Shown here in pieces: positions 26,769 to 34,668 of a DNA stretch of 64,000 bases. Below the pieces are notes generated by a model. That model did no database searches, was not told the origin of the DNA, and saw only the letters and a list, made by a program, of their open reading frames with translations. Origin of the DNA: Halalkalibacter oceani (GTDB lineage: Bacteria; Bacillota; Bacilli; Bacillales; Bacillaceae_D); contig NZ_JAMBOS010000008.1 in the NCBI RefSeq assembly GCF_023715705.1, positions 62,001 to 126,000 of the forward strand, in the 5' to 3' direction. The translations under genes were made by a program, and so were the position numbers. Every line of letters starts with the position of its first letter. Positions within the stretch are counted from its first letter, which is position 1.

Positions 26769-29078
26769 ATGAAAACCGAGCCATTACAAGCGGAGAAGCA
26801 TTGGCTTGTTGGAAAGTCCGAGCCGAAGATTGACGGTTATCAAAAAGTGACCGGTGACTTGCGCTATATTGATGATACGGTGCTGCCAGGGATGCTTTAT
26901 GGGGCAATTTTACGAAGTCCGCACAGTCACGCCCGCATTCGCAAAATAGATACGGCCAAGGCGGAAGCATTAAAGGGCGTCCGTGCTGTCATAACGGCTG
27001 CCGATACGGAAAAGGTCAAGTTCAGCTTCAGGCCTGAGCAGGCTGACAACCTCGTGCTTTGTGAGGAGTACGTCCGCTTTATCGGCGATGAAGTCGCGGC
27101 TGTTGCAGCCGAGACACCAGAAATTGCCGAGCGGGCGCTTGAATTGATCGAAGTTGACTATGAAATACTGCCGGCTGTTTTTCAATATGAGGAAGCGCGG
27201 CAGGAAGACAGTGCCCGTGTTCATCAGGAGACCGACAGTAATATCGCTCATGAGATGCATACGGAATACGGCGATGTGGAGGCGGCATTTGCCAAGGCTG
27301 ATTATATTTATGAGGATCATTTCGAGACGTCTAAACAGGCGCATTGCTGCTTGGAAACAAGAGCGTGTATCGCTGAATTCGACCAGTCCGGGCGGTTAAC
27401 CGTTCGCTCACAAACACAGACTCCCCATACTTTACGGAAGGAACTGGCGATGGTGCTCAACTTGCCGATCTCGCAAGTAAGAGTGATTCGGATGCCGGTT
27501 GGCGGCGGGTTTGGCAACCGGCTTGTGATGGATATGAAGGAGCCGATTGCTGCATTTTTGGCGAAAAAGACGAAGAAGCCTGTACGGATTTCGAATTCCC
27601 GGCAGGAAGAATTTATGACGGCACGTCCGCGCTACCCGTATCAGATTACGTTAAAAACTGCGGTTACGAAAGAAGGAGAAATTATCGCCCGTCATTGCAC
27701 GGCAACGGTCGATAACGGCGCTTATAATGATAAGGGTCCAAATACGATGAGCTATTGTGAAAATGTGAATTCCTGCTTTTATCGAGTGCCAAACACGAAG
27801 TTTGACGGCTTTATTGTCTATACGAACAATCAATATTGTACAGGGTTTCGTGGCTTCGGCAATCCGCAAATCACGTTTGCGATTGAATCACAAATGGACT
27901 TGATCGCTGACCGTCTGGGTGTTGATCCGGCTCAGTTTAGGCTGCTGAATGCCCATTCGCGCGATGAAGTGACGAGCAGCGGGAAGGTCATTGATACGGA
28001 GTCAATGCGCGATACGCTCGAAGTGGCGATGGAAAAGGCAAAATGGCAGGAAAAGCGCGAACTGTACGCAAAACAGCCGGAGAATGCGACGAAGCGGCGG
28101 GGGATCGGTCTTGCCTGCATGCTGCAATCAGGAGGCGGCAGCCGCGGTTACGGCTTCAACTCGACGGAGGCCTTCGTGAAGATTTCAGAGGAAGGCCAGG
28201 TGACGATTATTACACCGGCGGTTGAAATCGGCCAGGGGCCGCAGACGGTGATGGCGCAAATTGCCGGCGAAGTGCTCGGAGTACCATCGCGCTCCATCCA
28301 CATCATCGATCATGATACGGATATTATTCCGTTTGATTTAGGGACATGGGGCAGCCGGACAACCTTTGTCAACGGCATCGCCGTCCAGGAAGCGGCTGAA
28401 CAGGCAAGAAACGAATTATTAGAGCTTGCCGGTAAGATGTTCGCTCTTCCTCCGGCTGATCTCATCTGCCGTGATGGAAAAATTGGCCCCGCCGATCAAT
28501 GGGAGAAGGCGGTTGACTTCGCCGAGGTGACAAGATACGCCGCCTATACGGAAGGAAGGACGGTTTCCGGAAAAGGACGCTTCTTTGATCCGGAGGCGCC
28601 GAAATTCAAACGCGGGGAAGGCTCACATAACTTTCCGAATCTCGTTTACGGCTGTCAGATTGCCGAGGTGGAGGTCGATGTCGAAACCGGACAGGTGAAG
28701 GTCCTGAACATTGTCGCCGCTCATGATGTCGGTAAGGCGATCAATCCAAAAGCGGTTGAAGGCCAATTGGAAGGCGGTATTATTCAAGGCGTCGGTTACG
28801 CCCTGACAGAGGGTGTCGTTGAACAAGAGGGAAGAAACCGTAATCCGAGCTTTTTGGATTATAAAATTTTATCCAGCTCAGACATCCCGGAAATGGAGAT
28901 CATCATTGTTGAGGATTTGGAAAATAAGGGGCCGTTTAAGGCGAAAGGCGTCGGCGAGCAGGGAATCGTCCCAACAGCTCCGGCCATTGCCAATGCGATT
29001 TCCAACGCGATTGGCGCCCGCATCTATGACTTACCGATGAAGCCGGAAAAAATCCTGTCCGCACTCGGACAGCTATAA
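26769..29078 (+). CDS. Molybdenum hydroxylase catalytic subunit (xanthine dehydrogenase-type, PucD/CoxL-like)
   Basis: This 769-aa protein binds the molybdenum cofactor and hydroxylates the substrate with water. GYQKVTGDLRYIDD at the N-terminus, GGGFGNRL at 245-252, GFRGFGNPQ (Arg361) and KGVGEQG with the catalytic Glu730 are visible. The segment after FG reads NRL, not the GKE that carries the substrate Glu in true xanthine dehydrogenase, so the substrate may not be xanthine. The 769-aa length fits the family. It ends the long operon and is followed by a strong terminator. Confidence 0.9.
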   Translation: MKTEPLQAEKHWLVGKSEPKIDGYQKVTGDLRYIDDTVLPGMLYGAILRSPHSHARIRKIDTAKAEALKGVRAVITAADTEKVKFSFRPEQADNLVLCEEYVRFIGDEVAAVAAETPEIAERALELIEVDYEILPAVFQYEEARQEDSARVHQETDSNIAHEMHTEYGDVEAAFAKADYIYEDHFETSKQAHCCLETRACIAEFDQSGRLTVRSQTQTPHTLRKELAMVLNLPISQVRVIRMPVGGGFGNRLVMDMKEPIAAFLAKKTKKPVRISNSRQEEFMTARPRYPYQITLKTAVTKEGEIIARHCTATVDNGAYNDKGPNTMSYCENVNSCFYRVPNTKFDGFIVYTNNQYCTGFRGFGNPQITFAIESQMDLIADRLGVDPAQFRLLNAHSRDEVTSSGKVIDTESMRDTLEVAMEKAKWQEKRELYAKQPENATKRRGIGLACMLQSGGGSRGYGFNSTEAFVKISEEGQVTIITPAVEIGQGPQTVMAQIAGEVLGVPSRSIHIIDHDTDIIPFDLGTWGSRTTFVNGIAVQEAAEQARNELLELAGKMFALPPADLICRDGKIGPADQWEKAVDFAEVTRYAAYTEGRTVSGKGRFFDPEAPKFKRGEGSHNFPNLVYGCQIAEVEVDVETGQVKVLNIVAAHDVGKAINPKAVEGQLEGGIIQGVGYALTEGVVEQEGRNRNPSFLDYKILSSSDIPEMEIIIVEDLENKGPFKAKGVGEQGIVPTAPAIANAISNAIGARIYDLPMKPEKILSALGQL

Positions 29079-29096
29079 AAAGAGGGATAGCTCCGG

Positions 29097-29140
29097 AGCC
29101 CGACTTAAAAGGTTTGATTTCCCTTTTGAGTCGGGCTTTT
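29097..29140 (+). terminator. Rho-independent terminator after the hydroxylase operon
   Basis: AGCCCGACTTAAAAGG at 29097-29112 pairs with CCTTTTGAGTCGGGCT (one T-G pair) at 29122-29137, loop TTTGATTTC, then TTTT. Confidence 0.9.
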
Positions 29141-29300
29141 CGCCGAATAAAGCCTTTGCCATTTGGCCATAGTGATCGGACAAAACATTTTCCTCGTTCC
29201 CTTCCTCATGATAAGACGAGCCTATTTCTGACGAAAAGAAGGATAAGCGCCGTTTCAAAAATCAGCTTTTTACATGTTATGTAGCAAGGAGCTGATGAAA

Positions 29301-29576
29301 ATGGAAGCAGTCTTATTGTTTGCAACCGTCATTTCGCCAGTAATTTTAGCGCTGGTTGAATTGATCAAACGTTCCGTCTCTTTTCCGAAGAATTATGTTC
29401 CAGCAGTCGCTTTTGTCGTTGGCTTACTTGTTGGGGTGGTGTCCTATCCGTTCACGGATCTTTCATTAAGCTTAAGACTGTGGGCCGGTGGTCTGGCGGC
29501 ATTGGCAGCAACAGGTTTGTTTGAAGTAGGGAATAACCGTGAAGGCATGACAAGGGGAATGGATGATGCAGATTAG
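29301..29576 (+). CDS. Phage-type holin
   Basis: This 91-aa protein has two to three hydrophobic helices (residues 3-20, 29-46 and 55-72) and a charged C-terminus, as in small Bacillus phage holins. The ATG at 29301 has AAGGAG 9 bases upstream. It overlaps the start of an amidase gene, forming a lysis cassette. No other phage genes are near, so it may be a domesticated remnant or a cell-wall release device. The holin role is inferred from size, helices and neighbour. Confidence 0.7.
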   Translation: MEAVLLFATVISPVILALVELIKRSVSFPKNYVPAVAFVVGLLVGVVSYPFTDLSLSLRLWAGGLAALAATGLFEVGNNREGMTRGMDDAD

Positions 29577-30177
29577 GCAGGATTTCATTCCTGCTTCTAA
29601 TCGTAATCGTCCAGGCACCCGGATTATCCCAACCCATCTCACCATTCATGAAACAGCGAACCGTTCAAGGGGAGCAGACGCGTTGACTCATGCCCGCTAT
29701 GTAAAGGGAGAAGACGCCCAGAACCGCCAGGTCTCCTGGCATTACACCGTTGATGACCAGTATATCATCCAGCATTTGCCCAATCATGAGCTTGGGTGGC
29801 ATGCCGGATCGGAAGGAAATCGTCAATCGCTTGGAATCGAGCTATGTGTCAACAGTGATGGAGACTTTGAGCAAACAAAGCGCCATGCTCAATGGCTGAT
29901 CGCCCGGCTTATGAGGGAGCTTTCGATTCCGATTGACCGGGTCGTTACCCATCAGCATTGGACTGGCAAGAATTGTCCAGCTATTCTGTTACCGACATTT
30001 GATCAGTTTAAGAGAGGGGTGGTCCAGATGAGTAATCAAACGCCAAGCTCCTGGGCAGAAGCTTCATGGAACAAGGCGCTCGCGAAGGGGATTATGAATG
30101 AAGGTCAAGGCCCTAAAGAAGCGCTGACACGTGAACAGCTCGCCGTTATTCTCGACAGGCTCGGGAAGCTGGATTAG
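29563..30177 (+). CDS. N-acetylmuramoyl-L-alanine amidase (Amidase_2, endolysin-like)
   Basis: This 204-aa enzyme has an Amidase_2 domain: TIHETANRSRGADA carries the first zinc His, GWHAGSEGN the substrate groove, and THQHWTGKNCPAIL the other ligands. It cuts the amide between muramic acid and the peptide. The C-terminal about 45 residues (SSWAEASWNKALAKGIMNEG and TREQLAVILDR) look like a single SLH-type unit. It overlaps the holin gene by 14 bases, a phage-like lysis pair. Confidence 0.88.
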   Translation: MMQIRQDFIPASNRNRPGTRIIPTHLTIHETANRSRGADALTHARYVKGEDAQNRQVSWHYTVDDQYIIQHLPNHELGWHAGSEGNRQSLGIELCVNSDGDFEQTKRHAQWLIARLMRELSIPIDRVVTHQHWTGKNCPAILLPTFDQFKRGVVQMSNQTPSSWAEASWNKALAKGIMNEGQGPKEALTREQLAVILDRLGKLD

Positions 30178-30282
30178 GAGTATAGATAAGAGAGAGTGGA
30201 GTCAGAAAAAAGGAGAACAATCGTATACGCACCGGTTAGAAGCGGGGCGTCAAAGGGCAAGCTGAAACCTCACAAGGAGAGG

Positions 30283-30327
30283 CGGTTTTCCATCCTGCAG
30301 ACGTTGAACAGGATGGAAAGCCGTTTT
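30283..30327 (+). terminator. Rho-independent terminator after the holin/amidase pair
   Basis: CGGTTTTCCATCCTG at 30283-30297 pairs with CAGGATGGAAAGCCG at 30309-30323 (one T-G pair), followed by TTTT. Confidence 0.85.
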
Positions 30328-30391
30328 CTGCGCTTACAAGCATGCGGATGCTGCAAGCCGTTCAGCGGAATTCCCTTTTGACAACTTTGCG

Positions 30392-30625
30392 CTAGGAGCT
30401 TTGTAAATAGTCCGCTCCTTGATCGCATTGCTCCTTGTACTCCCATAAATCTTCAATAGAGCAATCTAAATACTTTGCCAGCCTGAAGGCTTCTTCCAGC
30501 TTTGGATAGGCTGCACCATTGACCCAGTTGCTAAAACGCTGCGCACTAATGTCTAATGTCTTTGTGACTTCGTTTTGTCTTTTTTCTAGTTCTGCCAGTT
30601 TTACGCGAATTTTTGGTTTTAACAT
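30392..30625 (-). CDS. XRE-family (Cro/CI) helix-turn-helix regulator
   Basis: This 77-aa protein is essentially one HTH_XRE domain, with a recognition-helix region LDISAQRFSNWVNGAAYPKL. Start 30625 is preferred because GTGGAGGG lies upstream; a longer frame from 30646 adds 7 unlikely residues. It is divergent from the NIPSNAP gene and convergent with the lysis pair. It may be a small regulator left from a phage or an antitoxin-like factor; its target is unknown. Confidence 0.8.
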   Translation of the reverse strand: MLKPKIRVKLAELEKRQNEVTKTLDISAQRFSNWVNGAAYPKLEEAFRLAKYLDCSIEDLWEYKEQCDQGADYLQSS

Positions 30626-30755
30626 CCAGTTCCCTCCACTCATCAAAAAATGTCTCTCCCGTTCAGTTTAGTATGTTCTATTTATGTTCGCAATCTATCG
30701 GATAAATAAATAGAGAAAAAATGTTATCGGAAGAGAATTTTAGCAGGAAATGTGT

Positions 30756-30792
30756 TATAATAATTAGAATAGTGTTAATGAAAGCGTTCTTA
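30756..30792 (+). promoter_or_regulatory. Promoter -10 with downstream cre-like site
   Basis: TATAAT at 30756-30761 is a good -10. ATGAAAGCGTTCTTA at 30778-30792 matches the CcpA cre consensus WTGNAANCGNWNNCW at 14 of 15 positions and lies just after the likely transcription start. This layout predicts roadblock repression by CcpA of the NIPSNAP gene. Confidence 0.5.
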
Positions 30793-30807
30793 TTTGGAGG
30801 GGAAAAG

Positions 30808-31131
30808 ATGATTTACGAATTGAGAATTTATACGATGCACCCTGGCAAAATGCAAGCTATCCATAATCGCTTTTCACAAGCGACGCTCTCAATCTTTGAA
30901 AAGCACGGAATGCGTGTCACTCAATTCTGGGAAGAAATCGAGCCGGAAAACAACCGTATCTTCTATGTGATGGAATTTCCAGATATGGAGACGCGTAATC
31001 AACAATTTGAAAAATTCCAGGCAGACCCGGAATGGCAGCAAGTGAAGGCCGATTCTGAAAAGGACGGTCCGATTGTCCAAAATCTCGAAAGTATATTTTT
31101 AAAAAATGTGCCGTATTTTACAGGGAAGTAA
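30808..31131 (+). CDS. NIPSNAP-family protein
   Basis: This 107-aa protein begins MIYELRIYTMHPGKMQAI and has the NIPSNAP ferredoxin-like alpha-beta fold pattern (FEKHGMRVTQFWEEI, FYVMEFPDMETR). The ATG 30808 follows TTTGGAGGGG. Family members act in varied metabolism; several sit in sugar or aromatic acid pathways. A cre-like site in its promoter suggests carbon catabolite control. The function is unknown. Confidence 0.85.
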   Translation: MIYELRIYTMHPGKMQAIHNRFSQATLSIFEKHGMRVTQFWEEIEPENNRIFYVMEFPDMETRNQQFEKFQADPEWQQVKADSEKDGPIVQNLESIFLKNVPYFTGK

Positions 31132-31151
31132 AAAGAGTGGTTGAATGAAAG

Positions 31152-31199
31152 CCGGGCGCTGACGAAAAAGAGTGTTTCGGACCTTTTGCGTCAGCCCGG
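31152..31199 (+). terminator. Imperfect hairpin after the NIPSNAP gene
   Basis: CCGGGC plus TGACG at 31152-31164 (2-base bulge) pairs with CGTCAGCCCGG at 31189-31199. No T-run follows, so termination is uncertain. Confidence 0.4.
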
Positions 31200-31290
31200 G
31201 GCAGCGGGAAGAAGTCGGCACAAAAGGTGTCGCAAATGAGCCTTCGGCCATTGTAAGAGGGTAAAAAAGATAACACTTCACGCCATCCTT

Positions 31291-31455
31291 TTATCGTTGT
31301 AAAAACTTAAAACCAAAATATAGATTAACAGGGACTAATAATGTAAACAGATAAAATAAAGTATCCCCATAGACAGCGATAGACGCTATCAGCCAAAATA
31401 GGGCCATAATAAAAAAAATAATGCTCATAATTGGAAGTGATGATAACTTTCCCAT
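31291..31455 (-). CDS. Small single- or double-span membrane protein (54 aa)
   Basis: A short frame from ATG 31455 to TAA 31291 has the ribosome binding site AAGGGGGAAAGC. The 54 residues form two hydrophobic stretches (about 8-28 and 31-48), ending KFLQR. It starts 17 bases after the stop of sda on the same strand, so the two are likely co-transcribed. It is too small for length-filtered gene calls. The function is unknown. Confidence 0.6.
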   Translation of the reverse strand: MGKLSSLPIMSIIFFIMALFWLIASIAVYGDTLFYLFTLLVPVNLYFGFKFLQR

Positions 31456-31472
31456 GCTTTCCCCCTTAACGG

Positions 31473-31622
31473 CTATATACAGATCTCTTCGGGTGCTGCA
31501 ATTTGAATTTCTCTTCTTTCTAATTCGTTTCTGAGGATTGTTATAAAATCTTGGCTGAGGTTAAGTTCAACTGCTTTGTAGTAGGATTCTAGCATCAACG
31601 TATCATCAATGTGATCTAGCAT
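31473..31622 (-). CDS. sda: Sporulation histidine kinase inhibitor Sda
   Basis: This 49-aa protein contains LMLESYYKAVELNLSQDF and a following ILRNELERRE, which matches the helical hairpin of Bacillus Sda (LLIESYFKATEMNLNRDF and ENEIKRR). Sda binds the KinA/KinB dimerisation domain and blocks sporulation when DNA replication is disturbed. ATG 31622 follows GGAGAGGG. The length fits the family. It marks the host as a sporulating Bacillaceae or a close relative. Confidence 0.85.
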   Translation of the reverse strand: MLDHIDDTLMLESYYKAVELNLSQDFITILRNELERREIQIAAPEEICI

Positions 31623-31952
31623 TTTTCCCTCTCCTAATTACTTATTTATTCCCTTTGTCTTAATGTTAACTGTTTTCTCTGCATTAATAAAGTCATTTTG
31701 CCATAAAAATTATCGACAAAATACCTAAAAATCCTGCACCCTTCCAGTTTTCTTCTACAAAATTAAGGAAGAATACATAGAACCGCCGCCCTTTATGAAA
31801 AGGAATGATTCCGAAGCGCCAAGGCGTCCATCCTTTGGCCTGCTGTCAGACGTGGAGCCGAATCAGCCGACATAAACTAGAGTAGAGGTGTGAATCTCCT
31901 GTTAGCCGGGTAAAGAGTATCAAAACTTGTCTGACTAAAGGAGAGATGTGAG
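31623..31952 (+). other. Intergenic region with possible structured RNA leader
   Basis: This 330-base gap separates the divergent sda gene and the 31953 gene. GTCAGAC at 31845-31851 can pair with GTCTGAC at 31929-31935, next to the ribosome binding site AAAGGAGAG (31937-31945). The 77 bases between contain repeated AGCCG segments and could fold into a multi-branch leader. A separate small hairpin (CCAAGG with CCTTTGG) lies at about 31819-31838. I do not recognise it as a known riboswitch class. Confidence 0.35.
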
Positions 31953-32315
31953 ATGACGCGGGAAACCTATTATGTAAGTGTCGATATGTCAATTCTCAGT
32001 ATCAGCAAAACGAAAACACCTGAAAATGTGGTTCAATACGAGATCAGGGCAACAGAGCAAGAGAAAGACGAGCTTTATGCGCTGCTGGACGAAGTGGGCG
32101 ACCATGACTTTGAGCCGCAGCAAGTGTTTGGCCATCCATTTGATGAGAGAGCGTCCGATGCAGAAAAGGATCAAACGCAAAAGGAGCTGCGCCAGGTGTA
32201 TGAAAGAATCTATCAGCTGGGCACGGAGGAAACGAGAAAAGTTCTGGATAATCTGCGGCCGGTGGAAACGGCTGAGAAGAGAAATGAAAGATCACGGAGC
32301 AAGGACGGATTCTAA
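31953..32315 (+). CDS. Hypothetical protein, 120 aa
   Basis: This protein is soluble, highly charged and acidic in the middle with a basic, disordered C-terminus (EKRNERSRSKDGF). It starts MTRETYYVSVDMSILSISK, suggesting two beta strands, and then has helical Glu/Lys-rich stretches. ATG 31953 has a strong ribosome binding site AAAGGAGAG. I do not recognise a domain. A possible RNA leader lies upstream and a terminator follows about 170 bases downstream, so it looks like a single-gene unit. Confidence 0.65.
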   Translation: MTRETYYVSVDMSILSISKTKTPENVVQYEIRATEQEKDELYALLDEVGDHDFEPQQVFGHPFDERASDAEKDQTQKELRQVYERIYQLGTEETRKVLDNLRPVETAEKRNERSRSKDGF

Positions 32316-32485
32316 CCTTATGTCTCTGTCTGGCGACCGGACTCGGTGCTGGTCGTAGAGAGCATTCACACGGGCTTTTAAACTTCAAAAATCCAAACAG
32401 AGGGCGGCTAGTCTTATTAGTGAGCAGGGAAGAAAAATCTGTTTTCCTCATTTAACAATGACAGGCAGCCGCCAATTGCCGTTTC

Positions 32486-32537
32486 GGAGTGTACCGAAAG
32501 GAAAAACAATCCTTTTTGGTGCACTCCTTCGTTTTTT
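32486..32537 (+). terminator. Rho-independent terminator
   Basis: GGAGTG and ACC plus GAAAGGA pair with TCCTTTTTGGTGCACTCC ending at 32527, followed by TTCGTTTTTT. It ends the hypothetical gene's transcript before the Fur-boxed transporter. Confidence 0.75.
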
Positions 32538-32581
32538 AACGAGGTAGAGCGCTTGAAAGTCGAGGGAATCTACCATATAAT

Positions 32582-32596
32582 TGATTATCATTATCA
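32582..32596. promoter_or_regulatory. Fur box (TGATTAT-C-ATTATCA)
   Basis: The site matches the Bacillus Fur 7-1-7 consensus TGATAAT-N-ATTATCA with a single mismatch. It lies 85 bases upstream of the ABC exporter start, in its promoter region. It predicts iron-dependent repression. Confidence 0.75.
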
Positions 32597-32680
32597 CTAT
32601 CGAAAATGAAGGATAGGCTCGCTTCCTGATTACTTTTGTAGATGTTGGCCCGCTTGCCTGTTTTTTAAGGAGTGTTTCTG

Positions 32681-34390
32681 TTGTTAAAGCGTTTTTTTTC
32701 CTATTATAAGCCTTACAAGTTTTTATTCATTCTAGATTTTTCATGCGCTGTCTTTGTCGGGCTGCTGGAGCTGGCTTTCCCGCTGGCGGTGAATCAGGTT
32801 ATTGACCGGCTGCTTCCAAGTGGAGAATGGTCAATTATTTTATGGGCCTGTCTTGGTTTACTGCTCATTTATGTCATCAACACCGGTCTCCATTACGTGG
32901 TGACCTACTGGGGGCATATGCTCGGGATTAATATCGAAACCGATATGCGCCGCAAGCTGTTTGAGCATATGCAGAAGCTCTCTTTTGGCTACTACGACAA
33001 TAATAAAACCGGTCATTCCATTTCACGGCTGACGAAGGATCTGGAGGAGATTGGCGAGGTCGCACATCACGGACCTGAGGATGTTTTTGTCGCGGTGATG
33101 ACGCTGATCGGCTCATTTGTGCTTATGCTGACGCTCAATTGGAAGCTGGCGTTAATTTCATTCATTGTTATTCCGTTCTTGACCTATTGTGCGATTTACT
33201 TCAATAAAAAGATGACGCGCACGTTTCGGAAGATGTTTCACGATGTCGCTGACATTAACGCGAGAGTAGAAGACAGCATTGGCGGTATCCGCGTTGTTCA
33301 GGCGTTTGCGAATGAAAAGTACGAGCAGCGTCAATTTGCGAAGAACAATCAGGAATACCGCAATACGAAATTGCAATCATACAAAATTATGGCGCAGAAC
33401 ATTACAGCCAATTATATGTTTATGAGAATTATCACTCTTTTCACGCTGCTATTCGGGACATTTTTTGTCATTCGCGGGGAATTAACGAATGGTGAATTTG
33501 TTGCCTTTATTTTGTTATCCAATATTCTTCTCGGACCAATTCAGAAAATCAATGCGGTGATTGAGAGCTATCCGAAAGGGATTGCCGGCTTTAAGCGATA
33601 CACGGAAATCCTTGATACGAAGCCGGATATTGCCGATGCCCCAAATGCGGTTGAGATGGAGCTTGAAGGCGATATCCGCTATCGCGATGTTTCCTTCGGT
33701 TATGAAGGGCTGGATCCGGTCTTGAACAATATTAGCCTGACGATCAGCAAAGGGGAAACAGTAGCCTTTGTCGGACCTTCAGGAGCGGGAAAAACAACAT
33801 TATGTAGCCTGCTGCCCCGTTTCTATGAGCTGTCCGAGGGCGGGATTGAAGTCGACGGCGTTGATATTCGCGATATAAAGCTGTCCTCCTTACGCAGTCA
33901 GATTGGCATTGTCCAGCAGGATGTGTTTCTCTTTTCCGGGTCGATTAGAGAGAATATCGCCTACGGTAAGCTCGATGCTTCCGATGAGGAAATTCTTGAG
34001 GCCGCCCGCCGGGCCCAGCTTGATGAATTTATCCGCAGTCAGCCGCAAGGGCTTGATACCGTGATCGGCGAAAGGGGCGTCAAGCTTTCAGGAGGGCAGA
34101 AGCAGCGGTTGGCGATTGCGCGTATGTTTTTGAAGAACCCGCCGATTCTGATCCTGGATGAAGCGACTTCCGCCCTTGATACGGAGACGGAGGTGGCGAT
34201 TCAAAAGTCCTTGACCGAGCTTGCTCAAGGCCGGACAACATTAGTCATTGCCCACCGTTTGGCAACCATTAAGAACGCAGATCGCATCATTGTTGTAACA
34301 AAAGAGGGCATCGCCGAGCAAGGAAGACATGAAGAGTTAATTGAAAAAAATGGAATTTACAGTCGCCTCCATCAGGCTCAATTTGGGTAA
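32681..34390 (+). CDS. ABC exporter half-transporter (permease plus ATPase fusion)
   Basis: This protein of about 569 aa has six membrane helices in residues 15-300 and a C-terminal nucleotide-binding domain with Walker A GPSGAGKTTLC, Q-loop, signature LSGGQKQRLAIAR, Walker B ILILDEATSALD and the H-loop His. It is a type IV (MsbA/BmrA-like) exporter half that works as a dimer. TTG 32681 is chosen since AAGGAG lies 8 bases upstream. A Fur box precedes it, so it is likely iron-regulated; a substrate such as a siderophore, heme or metal chelate is inference. Confidence 0.88.
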   Translation: MLKRFFSYYKPYKFLFILDFSCAVFVGLLELAFPLAVNQVIDRLLPSGEWSIILWACLGLLLIYVINTGLHYVVTYWGHMLGINIETDMRRKLFEHMQKLSFGYYDNNKTGHSISRLTKDLEEIGEVAHHGPEDVFVAVMTLIGSFVLMLTLNWKLALISFIVIPFLTYCAIYFNKKMTRTFRKMFHDVADINARVEDSIGGIRVVQAFANEKYEQRQFAKNNQEYRNTKLQSYKIMAQNITANYMFMRIITLFTLLFGTFFVIRGELTNGEFVAFILLSNILLGPIQKINAVIESYPKGIAGFKRYTEILDTKPDIADAPNAVEMELEGDIRYRDVSFGYEGLDPVLNNISLTISKGETVAFVGPSGAGKTTLCSLLPRFYELSEGGIEVDGVDIRDIKLSSLRSQIGIVQQDVFLFSGSIRENIAYGKLDASDEEILEAARRAQLDEFIRSQPQGLDTVIGERGVKLSGGQKQRLAIARMFLKNPPILILDEATSALDTETEVAIQKSLTELAQGRTTLVIAHRLATIKNADRIIVVTKEGIAEQGRHEELIEKNGIYSRLHQAQFG

Positions 34391-34418
34391 CAAATGGGCT
34401 GTCAGGCGAGTGGAAACG

Positions 34419-34460
34419 GGAGTCCGAGAGGCTATAGCAGCCTTGAGGATTCCTTTTTTT
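34419..34460 (+). terminator. Rho-independent terminator after the ABC exporter
   Basis: GGAGTCC...AGGCT pairs with AGCCT...GGATTCC around the loop ATAGC with a small internal mismatch, followed by TTTTTTT (34454-34460). Confidence 0.8.
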
Positions 34461-34603
34461 GTCAGATGGTCTTTAGGCATTAAGACCTGATCCGCTTACT
34501 TTTTTACTGGTTGTTTTTTCCTTTATTTGTAGAATGGGGGCGAAACAAACGACGCCAAAGTTGTAGGGAATAGGAATGGTTTTTGGTAAAAAAATGAAAA
34601 GTT

Positions 34604-34642
34604 GTTGTTTTCAAAAAACAACTCGCTTACGATTAAAGCGAG
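34604..34642 (+). promoter_or_regulatory. Two stacked hairpins in the esxA leader
   Basis: GTTGTTTT (34604-34611) pairs with AAAACAAC (34615-34622), and right after it CTCGCTT (34622-34628) pairs with AAGCGAG (34636-34642). Both lie just upstream of the esxA ribosome binding site. They may protect the 5' end of an abundant small mRNA. Confidence 0.5.
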
Positions 34643-34668
34643 AAAAATGAACAAGGAGCTGATCGAGC

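Noticed and set aside
30196-30381. Short plus-strand frame with a basic sequence
   Set aside because: It runs through a terminator hairpin and has no ribosome binding site of note.
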